Source of the DNA: Kribbella sp. CA-293567
GTDB taxonomy: Bacteria > Actinomycetota > Actinomycetes > Propionibacteriales > Kribbellaceae
Reading direction: 5' to 3'
Assembly: GCF_027627575.1 (NCBI RefSeq)
Contig: NZ_CP114065.1
Coordinates: 6,758,001-6,822,000, forward strand
DNA: 64,000 bases
Part shown: in pieces, positions 46,101-54,150 of the stretch
How positions within the stretch are numbered: the first letter of the stretch is position 1
Layout of the letters: every line of letters starts with the position of its first letter
Made by a program: the position numbers and the translations under genes
The notes under the pieces: generated by a model
What the model was told of the DNA's origin: nothing
Database searches by the model: none
What the model saw: only the letters and a program-made list of their open reading frames with translations

Positions 46101-46844
46101 CTAGATGTTGTAGCCGCCGGCAACTTCAATGGACTGGGCGTTGATCCAGCGGCTGTCGTCGGAGAGGAGGCCGGCGATGACGCTGCCGATCTCATCGGGC
46201 TCACCCACGCGTCCGAGTGCTGTCTGAGCAGCGAGTTGTGCCTCGAAATTACTGGTCAGGCCGCCGCCGAGTTCGGTACGGATCGCGCCGGGAGCGATCG
46301 AGTTGGCGCGGATTCGACGGTCGCCGAACTCCTTGGCCATGTAGCGGGTCAGCACTTCCAGGCCGCCCTTGAAACTGGCGTAGGGCGCGACCCCAGCGGT
46401 TGCCACCCGGGTCGTCGCGCTGGTCATGTTCACCACCTGGCCTCCGTCCGCGATGAGCGGCAGAAGTGTCTGGGTGAGGAAGAACGGTCCCTTGAGATGC
46501 ACGTTGAAAAGTCCGTCGAACTCTTCCTCGGTGACGGTGTCGATCGGGTGGTAGAGGCCGTAACCGGCGTTGTTGACCAAGTAGTCGAAGCTTGTCCGGT
46601 TCCAGGTTTCCTGCAAGGCGGTTTGGACCGAGAGTCCGAAGGCCGGGAAGGATGAAGCGTCCGCGACGTCGAGTTGCAGCGCCACAGCCCGGCCGCCGGC
46701 TTCGGTGATTCTCGTGACGACGCCCGCTGCTGCTTCGGGATTGTTGTTGTAGGTGAGGATGACGCCCATGCCGCGAGCGGCACAGGCAACGGCGGTGGCG
46801 GCGCCGAGGCCGCGGCTCGCGCCGGTGATGATGACGATGCTCAA
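46101..46844 (-). CDS. Short-chain dehydrogenase/reductase
   Basis: 247 aa from TTG 46844, which has GGGAAGG eight bases upstream; a further in-frame TTG at 46883 would add 13 residues before the natural N-terminus. Classical SDR: the NAD(P)-binding GASRGLG (8-14), NNAG near 91-94, and the catalytic Tyr155/Lys159 (YASFK) after the SATT strand. SDRs oxidise or reduce alcohol/carbonyl groups; the substrate is not readable. The C-terminus (DDSRWINAQSIEVAGGYNI) is typical for the 3-oxoacyl-ACP-reductase-like branch, whose members usually end in a conserved Gly-Gly. A decayed MmyB-like regulator lies directly upstream on the same strand, so it may once have controlled this gene. Confidence 0.85.
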   Translation of the reverse strand: MSIVIITGASRGLGAATAVACAARGMGVILTYNNNPEAAAGVVTRITEAGGRAVALQLDVADASSFPAFGLSVQTALQETWNRTSFDYLVNNAGYGLYHPIDTVTEEEFDGLFNVHLKGPFFLTQTLLPLIADGGQVVNMTSATTRVATAGVAPYASFKGGLEVLTRYMAKEFGDRRIRANSIAPGAIRTELGGGLTSNFEAQLAAQTALGRVGEPDEIGSVIAGLLSDDSRWINAQSIEVAGGYNI

Positions 46845-46875
46845 GTTCGTTGCCTTCCCGAGGAGGTGATGAGAC

Positions 46876-47046
46876 TCAGTCAACGTCCATGAAGGAAGCG
46901 CGGGAAGGACGAGTCTTCCTGGGAGTACTGCACCCAGGAACGGCTGCTGCTCTTGAGCGCAAGCGAAACAAGAGGGCGCTGCGTACGTCGAAGGTCTGGA
47001 AACTCAGGTCCAGCAGTCCGAGGTCTGGGTGGTGGATGCCGGTTTG
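46876..47046 (-). pseudogene. MmyB-like regulator, C-terminal remnant
   Basis: A stretch of about 25 residues (IHHPDLGLLDLSFQTFDVRS) matches the end of the ligand-binding domain of MmyB-like helix-turn-helix regulators (pattern HHPxxGxLxLxYxxF). Sequence beyond it runs out of frame and the HTH part is absent. It sits between an SDR gene and a GNAT gene, and MmyB-type regulators are often divergent from or next to SDR genes. Short, so confidence is modest. Confidence 0.4.
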
Positions 47047-47060
47047 GGCATGATGGTGGG

Positions 47061-47867
47061 GTGGAGTTGATCGAGCGGATTGAACGGGCCGAGACAGAGT
47101 TGGTCTGGAGTTTCGGTGACATCCCCGGACCAGGCCCGGCTCTGCTGGGGTTGACGCGCCGCCGGTTCGGCTCGGTCGTGGCTCTGGCGGCACCACGGGA
47201 CACGTTGTCGTTCTGGTCCCAGGCGTCTGGGTTCGGCCTGGACCGGCCAGTTACGTCGGCGGTGATCGGCGAGGTGCTGGACTATCTGAGGGCGGCCGGT
47301 TGTACGACGGCGAGCCTGAGCATCGCCCCGAGCGCGCTTCCGCCGGATTGGGACGCTATAGCGAAGTCCTACGGAATCACCGCCGGTCAGACCACGGTCC
47401 AGGTCGCGCGCGTGGCCGGGCCGATTGAACAGGCACCGTCCGACTTCCGCATCGAGCCGATCGGGCAGCAGTACGCCGATGTCTGGGCGCAGCTGCAAGT
47501 GGACGCGTACGAGATGCGCGACGACGCTTTCCGCGCCATGCTCGCGGCGTACACCGAATGGCCCGGCGCCACGGCGTACGCCGCCTGGGACGGCGACACG
47601 ATGGTCGCCACCGGCTCCCTGCATGTCGTGGACGGCGTCGGCCGGCTGCGCAGCGGCGCGACCCACCCGGCGTACCGAGGGAGAGGCGCGCAGTCAGCGC
47701 TGCTCACCCGCCGGATCGCCGACGCTTTCGCGCAAGGCTGCGACCTGGTCACCACGGGCTCGTACAAGCCCGAACCAGGCAAGCACAACCCGTCGCTGGC
47801 CAACATGCTGCGGCTGGGTTTCGAGGCCCTGGCAGATCGCACACCGCAGATCTGGCGCCTGTCCTGA
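47061..47867 (+). CDS. GNAT-family acetyltransferase
   Basis: 268 aa from GTG 47061 (GGTGGG just upstream); the open frame extends further but the added residues are not protein-like. The C-terminal half is a GNAT domain, with AAWDGDTMVATGSLHVV, the acetyl-CoA-binding YRGRGAQSALLTRR (about 211-224) and a terminal ANMLRLGFEALADR. The N-terminal half is a degenerate second GNAT-like domain (DYLRAAGCTTASLSIAP). It transfers an acetyl group from acetyl-CoA to an unknown amine. It is divergent from the SDR gene. Confidence 0.8.
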   Translation: MELIERIERAETELVWSFGDIPGPGPALLGLTRRRFGSVVALAAPRDTLSFWSQASGFGLDRPVTSAVIGEVLDYLRAAGCTTASLSIAPSALPPDWDAIAKSYGITAGQTTVQVARVAGPIEQAPSDFRIEPIGQQYADVWAQLQVDAYEMRDDAFRAMLAAYTEWPGATAYAAWDGDTMVATGSLHVVDGVGRLRSGATHPAYRGRGAQSALLTRRIADAFAQGCDLVTTGSYKPEPGKHNPSLANMLRLGFEALADRTPQIWRLS

Positions 47868-47999
47868 CCGGCTATGTACTCGTGATGGAGCTGACTGGCA
47901 GCTGGACGCCGGTCATCCTCTGAGCTCGATTGAATCAGCTCCCGAGTGGGGAACCGGTACGGCGTGCGGTACGTCCAAGCACGATGTACAGGAGGAATC

Positions 48000-48224
48000 A
48001 TGACTGAACAGAACGGGCCGGAACCGACAGGGAAGTCGGACAAGGAGAAGGCGAACGCCGCGCTGACGCTGGGCCTCACACTGGGCATCGCGATCGGTGC
48101 GGGCTTCGGTGTTGCTATCGGCAACCTGGGCGCCGGAATAGCGATCGGCATCGCCCTCGGCGTCGCGTACGGTGCCGGCAAATCGGCCAAGCTCACCAAG
48201 AAGAAGCCCGAGGAGCTGCAGTAG
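48000..48224 (+). CDS. Small glycine-zipper membrane protein
   Basis: 74 aa from ATG 48000, with a strong AGGAGG site a few bases upstream. After a charged N-terminus (TEQNGPEPTGKSDKEKANA) the protein is almost entirely small hydrophobic and glycine residues (LGLTLGIAIGAGFGVAIG, IGIALGVAYGAG), which form one or two Gly-zipper membrane helices, then a Lys-rich tail. It has no known function that I can name. It stands alone between the GNAT and sigma genes. Confidence 0.75.
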   Translation: MTEQNGPEPTGKSDKEKANAALTLGLTLGIAIGAGFGVAIGNLGAGIAIGIALGVAYGAGKSAKLTKKKPEELQ

Positions 48225-48321
48225 TTCGCCGAACGGGATGGGTCCAGGCCCGCGCCGTACGCCGGTTGCCGCCCCGACGCTCTGCCGTTGCGGCGGAGAG
48301 CGGAGGCGAAATAACGATGCC

Positions 48322-48383
48322 GTAACAGTGCGTAGTTACAGGTATACCTGGAGTCATCGCGGTTACCGAGAGCGCGGTTACCG
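48322..48383 (+). promoter_or_regulatory. Palindrome and direct repeats upstream of the sigma gene
   Basis: Three elements in 62 bp: an inverted pair GTAAC/GTTAC (48322-48326, 48335-48339), a perfect 12-bp palindrome CAGGTATACCTG (48339-48350), and a direct repeat GCGGTTACCG (48359-48368 and 48374-48383, 15 bp apart). They end 47 bp before the sigma start, a sensible operator/promoter position. Confidence 0.5.
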
Positions 48384-48430
48384 TGGTTCGGAAGTGTGCC
48401 ACGCGATGAGTTGGTCGCGAGGGCAGGCGA

Positions 48431-49225
48431 ATGGAAACACGGGCAGAGGTAGTTGCTTCGAGGTCGAGCGCCAGGGAATCCCTGGATGCGGCGACGGCGG
48501 CATTGCTGGAACGGCGGGAGCGGTCGGGTTGTGATCGTGAACGGCGGCAGTTGCTGAGTGAAGCTGTTGAGTTGAACATCGCATTTGCTCAGGCGATTGC
48601 TCGGCGGTTCGGTGGGCGCGGTGTCGAGGTCGAGGATTTGGAGCAGGTCGCGCTGCTGGGGTTGGTGCGGGCCGTTCATCGGTATCGGCCGGCTGAGGAG
48701 ACTCCCTTTACCGCTTATGCGGCGCCGACGATCAGCGGTGAGGTGAAGCGGTACTTTCGCGACTCCGCCTGGATGGTCCGGATTCCGCGGCGGTTGCAGG
48801 AGTTGCAGTCGGCGATTGCTGCGTGTCTACCGGCGTTGGAGCAGGCGCTGGGGCGTACCGCCACGGCTGATGACATCGCGGCGGCGGTCGACTCGGAGGC
48901 CGCAGATGTCGCTGAGGCCTTGGCTGCGGTGGGTTGTTTCGACGTTGTCTCGCTGGATCGACCGGGCGATATGGACGCGACTCCGGCGCTGGCGGAGGTT
49001 TTGACGGCGGAAGAGGATGCCGCGCTCCGGCAGCTTGAGGATCGGGATGCGGTCCTGGCGGTGCTCGACAAGTTGGCGCCGCGGCAGCGTCGGATCCTGC
49101 AATTGCGGTTCCTGCACGGCAGGACGCAGGCCGAGATCGGTGCCGACGTCGGGCTCAGCCAGATCCAGGTCTCCCGGATCCTGTCCAAGACGCTGCGGGA
49201 ATTGCGCGAGGACGTGTCCGCATAG
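48431..49225 (+). CDS. RNA polymerase sigma factor, SigB/SigF family
   Basis: 264 aa from ATG 48431. Region 2 is visible as VEVEDLEQVALLGLVRAVHR (about 73-92), then TPFTAYAAPTISGEVKRYFR (region 2.4/3 start), and WMVRIPRRLQEL. Region 4 has ILQLRFLHGRTQAEIGADVG and LSQIQVSRILSKTL near the C-terminus. This is the group 3 (SigB/SigF/SigG) arrangement used for stress and developmental genes in actinobacteria. No anti-sigma or anti-anti-sigma gene is next to it, which is unusual, and the start is preceded by a palindrome and repeats. It acts with core RNA polymerase. Confidence 0.88.
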   Translation: METRAEVVASRSSARESLDAATAALLERRERSGCDRERRQLLSEAVELNIAFAQAIARRFGGRGVEVEDLEQVALLGLVRAVHRYRPAEETPFTAYAAPTISGEVKRYFRDSAWMVRIPRRLQELQSAIAACLPALEQALGRTATADDIAAAVDSEAADVAEALAAVGCFDVVSLDRPGDMDATPALAEVLTAEEDAALRQLEDRDAVLAVLDKLAPRQRRILQLRFLHGRTQAEIGADVGLSQIQVSRILSKTLRELREDVSA

Positions 49226-49613
49226 TGTTAGTACCCAATGCAGAAATGGTTTAGTCATGGCCGTCCATGGCAGTTCAGCAACAGTCGTTCTGCTGCATTC
49301 GGCGTTGCCCATCGGTGACTGGGATCAGTCCTCCCGGCCGGATCGGTTTCTTCTCGGATTCTTCTCCGTCAGGACAATTCCCGGGATTTTCGGCAACTTG
49401 TTGCCAGTGGCATCTTTTTGCTCTTGCGCGGGAACGGAGCGGCAGTTCTTACTGGCTGTGGCGCATTCGCTGCTGTCGGTGATCAGCACTGGAACTCTCG
49501 CCCCGAATCCCCGCCCACCCGGGCTGGTGTCAGAGACGTCCTGATCCTTGCTCGGCCGACAGCTCGCAGGGTCCGAAACCCGCGCCGGTGACAGATCGAC
49601 CTTGGAGGTTGTC
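49226..49613. other. 388-bp gap between sigma and secreted-protein genes
   Basis: No supported gene; the open frames are shadows. A small imperfect inverted repeat (CATGGCCGTCCATG at 49255-49268) lies near the sigma stop. The promoter for the secreted lectin-like gene is probably near its 3' end. Confidence 0.4.
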
Positions 49614-50387
49614 TTGATCTTCCACAGAACGCTGACCCGAGTTGGTGTGACCACCCTGGCACTGGCGATGGCGGCCGCCACCTCGGTCACCGCGGCCGCG
49701 CAGCCCGCGGCTCCGGCGGCAGCTCCGACCGCCGCGGCGGCGGCCCCAGACCTTCCAGTAGGTACGCCGAAGCAGTTGGTGAGCAGCGCCAACCGCAAGA
49801 TGTGCCTGACCTTCGCGGTCACTCCGAACGGCATCCCGACCGCGGTGATGATCAAGTGCAACAAGGGATCCAAGGGCAAGATCCAGCAGTGGATCTACAC
49901 GCCCGAGGGTCAGTTGCAGGTAGCCATGTCGAAGGACGTCGGTGGCGACCTTCCCCATGGTGCCTGCCTCGACACGGTGGCTGATCTGGCCACCGTCAAG
50001 GGCGCCGCACCGATGCTGGTGATGCCCTGCCGCGTCGGCGACGGCCAGAAGTGGAACTACGACCAGAAGACCGGTGCGCTGATCAACGCGGCCAACGGCA
50101 AGGCCCTCAGCTCGATGCTGGGACTGGCGAAGCAGGCCCGGCCCACGTCGACCGTTCCGTTCACCGGTACGTCCGACCAGAAGTGGAGGGGCGCCGCGAT
50201 CCCGATGGAAACCTTGCTCGGGGCAATCATCCAGCTGCTCGACGCGCTGCTGGAGGCGCTCGGCCTGGAGATGCCCGACGAGTACGAGACCAGCGGCAAG
50301 CAGCTGGTCAATGCGGTCGGCCCCCAGCTGCCGATTCCGGACCAGCTGAAGCAGCTGCCGAAGGAAATGGTCCGGATGGCCGGTTAG
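49614..50387 (+). CDS. Secreted ricin-B-lectin-like protein
   Basis: 257 aa from TTG 49614, six bases after GGAGG (49603-49607). A signal peptide (IFHRTLTRVGVTTLALAMAA) is followed by an Ala/Pro-rich linker. Residues about 50-190 have the beta-trefoil pattern with QxW elements (GKIQQWIYTPEGQL, GDGQKWNYDQKTGAL, TGTSDQKWRGAA), suggesting a ricin-type carbohydrate-binding fold. The C-terminal helix-rich tail (LGAIIQLLDALLEALGL) has no assigned role. A hairpin terminator lies about 130 bases after the stop. Confidence 0.7.
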   Translation: MIFHRTLTRVGVTTLALAMAAATSVTAAAQPAAPAAAPTAAAAAPDLPVGTPKQLVSSANRKMCLTFAVTPNGIPTAVMIKCNKGSKGKIQQWIYTPEGQLQVAMSKDVGGDLPHGACLDTVADLATVKGAAPMLVMPCRVGDGQKWNYDQKTGALINAANGKALSSMLGLAKQARPTSTVPFTGTSDQKWRGAAIPMETLLGAIIQLLDALLEALGLEMPDEYETSGKQLVNAVGPQLPIPDQLKQLPKEMVRMAG

Positions 50388-50518
50388 GCACTGACCGGGA
50401 GCCAGGCGGTCGTGAACCAGCTGCCCCGCCTGGCTCCCACCAGCTTTCCCTCCCGCCCGGTACGCCGACCGTTCGCGGTCGATGCGCTGGTACGTCGGGT
50501 ATCCAGCGACCGGGCCCG

Positions 50519-50562
50519 GCAGAGGGCCGGAGACCGCAATCCAGCGATCTCCGGCCCTCTGC
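50519..50562 (+). terminator. Long-stem hairpin terminator
   Basis: A perfect stem of about 15 bp, with core AGAGGGCCGGAGA (50521-50533) pairing with TCTCCGGCCCTCT (50548-50560) around a 14-base loop. It sits between the lectin-like gene and the SGNH hydrolase gene. Confidence 0.75.
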
Positions 50563-50603
50563 TCTTCGCCCCGTTTTCGGCAGATTCACTTCTTGGAGGC
50601 AAC

Positions 50604-51653
50604 ATGACCAGGTCCGGCCGACTCGCTGCAACTGCCGGCGTCACCGTCACCGCGCTGCTTTCCCTGCTGGGAGGAGCAGCCGACGGCCGCGCCGCACCAG
50701 CGCCTCCCAAGTTCAAGTACTACCTGGCGATGGGCGATTCCTACACCGCGGCGCCGCTCGTCCCGCCGCTGGATCTCTCCACGCTGGCCTGTCTGCGATC
50801 AGGCGGCAACTATCCGGCGTTGCTGGCCACGAAGCTGAAGGTGCCGAAGGTGACCGACGTCAGCTGTGGCGGGGCCGACTCCACTCATCTGCAGACGGCG
50901 CAGGCCACCCCCGCGGGGTTCGTGCCCGCGCAGTTCGATGCGCTGGCCAAGACGGTCGATCTGGTCACCTTGGGGATCGGCGGCAACGACTTCGGCGTAC
51001 TGGCGGCGCTCTTCGCGGTCTGCCCGAGCCTGCGGAGTTCCGACCCTGACGGGGCGCCGTGCAAGAAGCGGTTCACTGTCGGCGGCAAGGACCAGCTGAA
51101 GGAGAACGTCACCAAGACCAAGGCCCGACTGACGGCCGCGGTGAAGACGATCAGACCCAGAATCGCGCCCAAGGCAACGATCGTCCTGGTCGGCTACCCG
51201 ACTATCGCGCCGGCCAAGACCGTCTGTGCCGATCTCCCCCTCGCCAAAGGCGACTACGCCTACCTGAACGCGACCGTGATCGAACTCAACAAGGCGATCC
51301 AGGCAGCGGCGAAGACCACCGGCGCGAAGTACGTCGATATCTTCAAGGCATCGACCGGGCACGATGTCTGCGCCAAGGAGAAAGCATGGATTCAGGGCAA
51401 GGACCCTGACCTGCTGAAGGCGGCCGCGTTCCATCCGCGAGCCGAGGAGCAGGCAGCGGTGGCGGATCTCATCGTGAAGTCGCTCAGCGGCCGTCAGTTG
51501 AGCATCAGCAGCGCTGAGCAAGAGGCCTGGTCGCCCGGCGCCGCGGAACGGCGACGTCAGTCCGTTGCCGTCCTGGACGTTCCGGCCAATCGCGACCGCC
51601 TCACCGAACGCCTGCGGCAGAACGGTTTGTTCCCCGCGGCACCGCGGACCTAG
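50604..51653 (+). CDS. Secreted SGNH/GDSL-family hydrolase
   Basis: 349 aa from ATG 50604, with GGAGG five bases upstream. Signal peptide (MTRSGRLAATAGVTVTALLS). Block I is AMGDSYTA with the nucleophile Ser46, block III is GIGGNDFG, and the catalytic His is in FHPRAEEQ near 283. These are the marks of the SGNH hydrolase (SEST-like lipase/esterase) family common in actinomycetes. The enzyme probably cleaves extracellular esters. Paired Cys residues (LACLRSGGNY and VSCGG; VCPSLR and PCKK) may form disulfides. The C-terminal 60 residues (GRQLSISSAEQEAW and on) are an extension not needed for the fold. Confidence 0.85.
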   Translation: MTRSGRLAATAGVTVTALLSLLGGAADGRAAPAPPKFKYYLAMGDSYTAAPLVPPLDLSTLACLRSGGNYPALLATKLKVPKVTDVSCGGADSTHLQTAQATPAGFVPAQFDALAKTVDLVTLGIGGNDFGVLAALFAVCPSLRSSDPDGAPCKKRFTVGGKDQLKENVTKTKARLTAAVKTIRPRIAPKATIVLVGYPTIAPAKTVCADLPLAKGDYAYLNATVIELNKAIQAAAKTTGAKYVDIFKASTGHDVCAKEKAWIQGKDPDLLKAAAFHPRAEEQAAVADLIVKSLSGRQLSISSAEQEAWSPGAAERRRQSVAVLDVPANRDRLTERLRQNGLFPAAPRT

Positions 51654-52125
51654 CAGCTGTCGCTGGCTGCGAGTCTCGTAGCAGTGCATGTTCCGAGAGT
51701 GATGGGGTACGGATTGATGCACAGGGCAACGGCGACGAGGGTCAGGAGATTGCGATGACCGGTAGACGGCGAGTTGTCGGGGCGACGTACGGTCGCCGTA
51801 AGGTCGCACGGGGACTCCCGGTCGCGGCGCACGAACCGCGTAGTTCCCGGCCGAGCGGGCGTCCGGGTGACCGGCAAGATGCCGGCAACCGCCATCCGCC
51901 GGGAATGGCGATGCGGCGGGGTAATCCGCTCGCGCCCAGGCGTCGGCATTCCGGGCTGCTGGCGCTTCGCGACCGGGTGCTCGGGCACCTCAAGCGGTTC
52001 TGCGGCAGCGTTCTTCGCCTCACCCCACGTGGTCGCCGCAAGGTCTGACCGATCCACGGGCACAGTCGCTTCCGTACGACTCTCCAGACCGGACGGGTGG
52101 CCTGCTGATCGGCAACGATGTTTGC
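51654..52125. other. 472-bp gap with no supported gene
   Basis: Overlapping Arg/Pro-rich frames on both strands look like GC-bias artefacts. The motif GGTCGCCG(T/C)AAGGTC occurs twice (about 51790 and 52031), which may be chance. A minus-strand frame from 52063 could encode a small protein but has no good start signal. Confidence 0.4.
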
Positions 52126-52674
52126 ATGCGCACCTACTTCCTGACGGCGCCCCGCTGGGTTCTGGGCGTCCTCACAGGCCTACCCTTTGGGCTCATCATG
52201 GCGATCTACTTCAAGATCGTCAGTCCCGCCAGCTGGACCGTGACGCTGATCAGTGGCGCCATGGCTGCGGTGTTCTTCGGCACCGGAATGGCTTACAGCC
52301 TCAACAAGTCCCGCAAGCTTATGCGGGATGCTGCCGCTGACCTGACGACCGACCAGCTTGCTGCTGCCCAGCGGGCAGCCGGGCGAGGGCCGATACCTGC
52401 CGACCCAGCGATTCGCGCCGCGGCTCGAGGAATCGCCACCCAGCAACTGGGCTACTCGCTTCGCTACCGCAAGCTCTGGATCGTCGCGGCTGCCTTCTTA
52501 GCGCTGTCCTTGGTGGTGTCGTTCATCGACGACGGTGCCGAGTGGCGCAACGCCGGCACCGTGGCTGGCTTGCTGGCGGCCGGGTTTCAGCTGTACTGGC
52601 CGCGGCGGCTTCGTGAGCGGATCCGCCGGTTGTCCTCCGACGAGGACGAGCAGGCCGAGGGCGCGACACGGTGA
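52126..52674 (+). CDS. Integral membrane protein of unknown function
   Basis: 182 aa from ATG 52126. Four hydrophobic segments in two pairs: VLGVLTGLPFGLIMAIYF, VTLISGAMAAVFFGTGMAY, LWIVAAAFLALSLVVSFI and AGTVAGLLAAGFQLYW. A polar loop of about 70 residues separates the pairs. The C-terminus is basic then acidic (RRLRERIRRLSSDEDEQ). No family recognised. Convergent with the small secreted protein gene 28 bp downstream. Confidence 0.7.
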   Translation: MRTYFLTAPRWVLGVLTGLPFGLIMAIYFKIVSPASWTVTLISGAMAAVFFGTGMAYSLNKSRKLMRDAAADLTTDQLAAAQRAAGRGPIPADPAIRAAARGIATQQLGYSLRYRKLWIVAAAFLALSLVVSFIDDGAEWRNAGTVAGLLAAGFQLYWPRRLRERIRRLSSDEDEQAEGATR

Positions 52675-52702
52675 GTGCCCCGCCCTCCGCCTCACGAAAT
52701 GG

Positions 52703-53047
52703 TCAGCAGGACCGGTGGTTCGAACCCTCGGTGCGGCTGACGTTGCCGGCCCACACCCAGCCGACGACGTTCGACGAGATGTCGCGGGCGTAGTACCAGA
52801 GGTTGCCGACGTCGTTGTACTTCGAGCACCAGATGGCGGCCTTGCCCGAGCGGTTGCCGGTGCTGGCGCAGCCCGTCGCCGGTCCACGACGGTAGGGGAC
52901 GGCTCCGTTGGTGTAGAGGAAGCCGCCGTCCACGTTGGTCCCGTACTGGGTGCAGTCCTCGGCCTGTGACGTACCGGTCGCCGCAACCAGCGATGCGCCG
53001 GTGATGGCTACTGCTGCGGCAATACGTCCGATGGTCTTGTTCGACAT
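52703..53047 (-). CDS. Small secreted SH3-like protein
   Basis: 114 aa from ATG 53047, with AGGAGG upstream on the coding strand. Signal peptide (KTIGRIAAAVAITGASLVA) with cleavage near AQA/EDC-type site at about residue 29. The mature part has four to six Cys residues and GNLWYYARDISSNVVGWVW, the pattern of bacterial SH3-like extracellular domains. It probably binds cell wall or another surface. A longer frame upstream is fortuitous. Similar in design to the small secreted protein at 57533-57883. Confidence 0.75.
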   Translation of the reverse strand: MSNKTIGRIAAAVAITGASLVAATGTSQAEDCTQYGTNVDGGFLYTNGAVPYRRGPATGCASTGNRSGKAAIWCSKYNDVGNLWYYARDISSNVVGWVWAGNVSRTEGSNHRSC

Positions 53048-53149
53048 ACGCAGTCCTCCTGTATGGGAGTGTTGGCTCCTCTTAGCCAACGACGCGACGC
53101 TAGGTGGGGCCTGGAAGACCGGCAAACTCGTTGCAGGTTCCTGCAATCG

Positions 53150-53440
53150 GTTCGCATCGAGTTGCTCGGGCGCTTCCGGGTCCTGGCCGCGGGCCTCGAG
53201 GTGGTGTTCGACGGCTGGCCCGCTCGGCTGGCGGCGGAGTTCGCGCAGCTGCTTGCGCTCGCCGAGGAGCACTGCTTCTCGATCAAGTGGTCGATGCGCT
53301 CTGGCCGCAGCTCGATGGCAAAGCACGGGCCGTGAATCTGCGGAAGGCTGCCACTGCGCACGGCAGACGCTCGGTGAGCAGCAGGCGGTCGTACTCCGAC
53401 GTGGCGAGATCGCCGCTTTCCTTGCCTGCAGTTCGAACCC
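53150..53440 (+). pseudogene. SARP/BTAD-type regulator remnant, frameshifted
   Basis: The first frame reads VRIELLGRFRVLAAGLEVVF, then LLALAEEH, a SARP-type N-terminal winged-helix; the reading then moves to another frame with LLLDQVVDALWPQLDGKARA, the next part of the same domain. One base is therefore lost or gained near 53275. The rest of the regulator (BTAD, ATPase/TPR) is missing. Confidence 0.6.
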
Positions 53441-53469
53441 GATATCGCGTGCTTCCAACGCGCCGCCAG

Positions 53470-53709
53470 ATGGGGGCTTCGGACAGCGAGAAGATCTACG
53501 AGGCCGGCCAGGCGGTGTACTGGCCCCCGGGTCACGCCCCCGTGGCGCTGGAGGGCAGCGAGTACGTTGGCTCCCCCACGGACGAGTTCGACCAGGTCGT
53601 CGGCCACATCAGTCACAGGGCTGACAGCTCGTCAGCCGGCAACAACGCGGCCCGGTCAGCTCCTCGCTGGGGCTTGACCGTGGAAGTCTTCGGGCGGGAA
53701 GCGGGCTGA
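53470..53709 (+). pseudogene. Cupin-domain remnant
   Basis: About 50 residues (KIYEAGQAVYWPPGHAPVAL, then EGSEYVGSPTDEFDQVVGHI) match the C-terminal half of a small cupin domain, including PPGH as one metal-ligand strand. The first strands are missing. It overlaps the 3' end of the convergent MazG gene, so its tail is out of the true protein. Together with the SARP remnant it marks decayed DNA. Confidence 0.5.
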
Positions 53710-54003
53710 GGAGTTCTGGAGTTTGTCGAAGGCTGCTTTGGCCAGGTCGATGTCGAGGACGTCTGCCAGGCGGACGAGGTAGGTCAGGACGTCGGCCAGT
53801 TCCTCGGCGGCGCGGGTGCGGAGTGGGTCTTCGTGGGCGAGGTCGAGCGCCTTGTCCGCGGGGAGCCATTGGAAAAGCTCGGCTACCTCGCCCACCTCGC
53901 CGACGAGGGCGAGGACCAGGGACTTCGGATCGTGGAACTGAGCCCAGTTCCGTTCCTCGGTGAACACTCGCATGCGGTCTCTTAGCTCGATCAGATCGGA
54001 CAC
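53656..54003 (-). CDS. MazG-family nucleotide pyrophosphohydrolase
   Basis: 115 aa, complete. The signature helix pair is visible: GEVGEVAELFQW (about 35-46) and RAAEELADVLTYLVRLAD (about 63-80), with Glu/Asp metal ligands. This is the short MazG/dCTPase-like type that hydrolyses (d)NTPs to (d)NMPs plus PPi. Its start is about 150 bp from the oppositely directed DUF2075 nuclease-helicase, so both probably share a regulatory region. The combination suggests a phage-response or nucleotide-quality role. It is not closely similar to the MazG-like protein at 13382-13870. Confidence 0.85.
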   Translation of the reverse strand: MSDLIELRDRMRVFTEERNWAQFHDPKSLVLALVGEVGEVAELFQWLPADKALDLAHEDPLRTRAAEELADVLTYLVRLADVLDIDLAKAAFDKLQNSSARFPPEDFHGQAPARS

Positions 54004-54150
54004 GCCGCGAGCATGACATGGGTCTTGCTCACTACGCCTGCTGGGTAGAGTCGGGGGCGCGGCCCGACAGGCTTCCGCCGGACGTCAGCGTTCACAGGAC
54101 ATGCCTCCACCCGCACGACCTTGATTCGTGCTGCCTGTGGGGGCCTGTTC

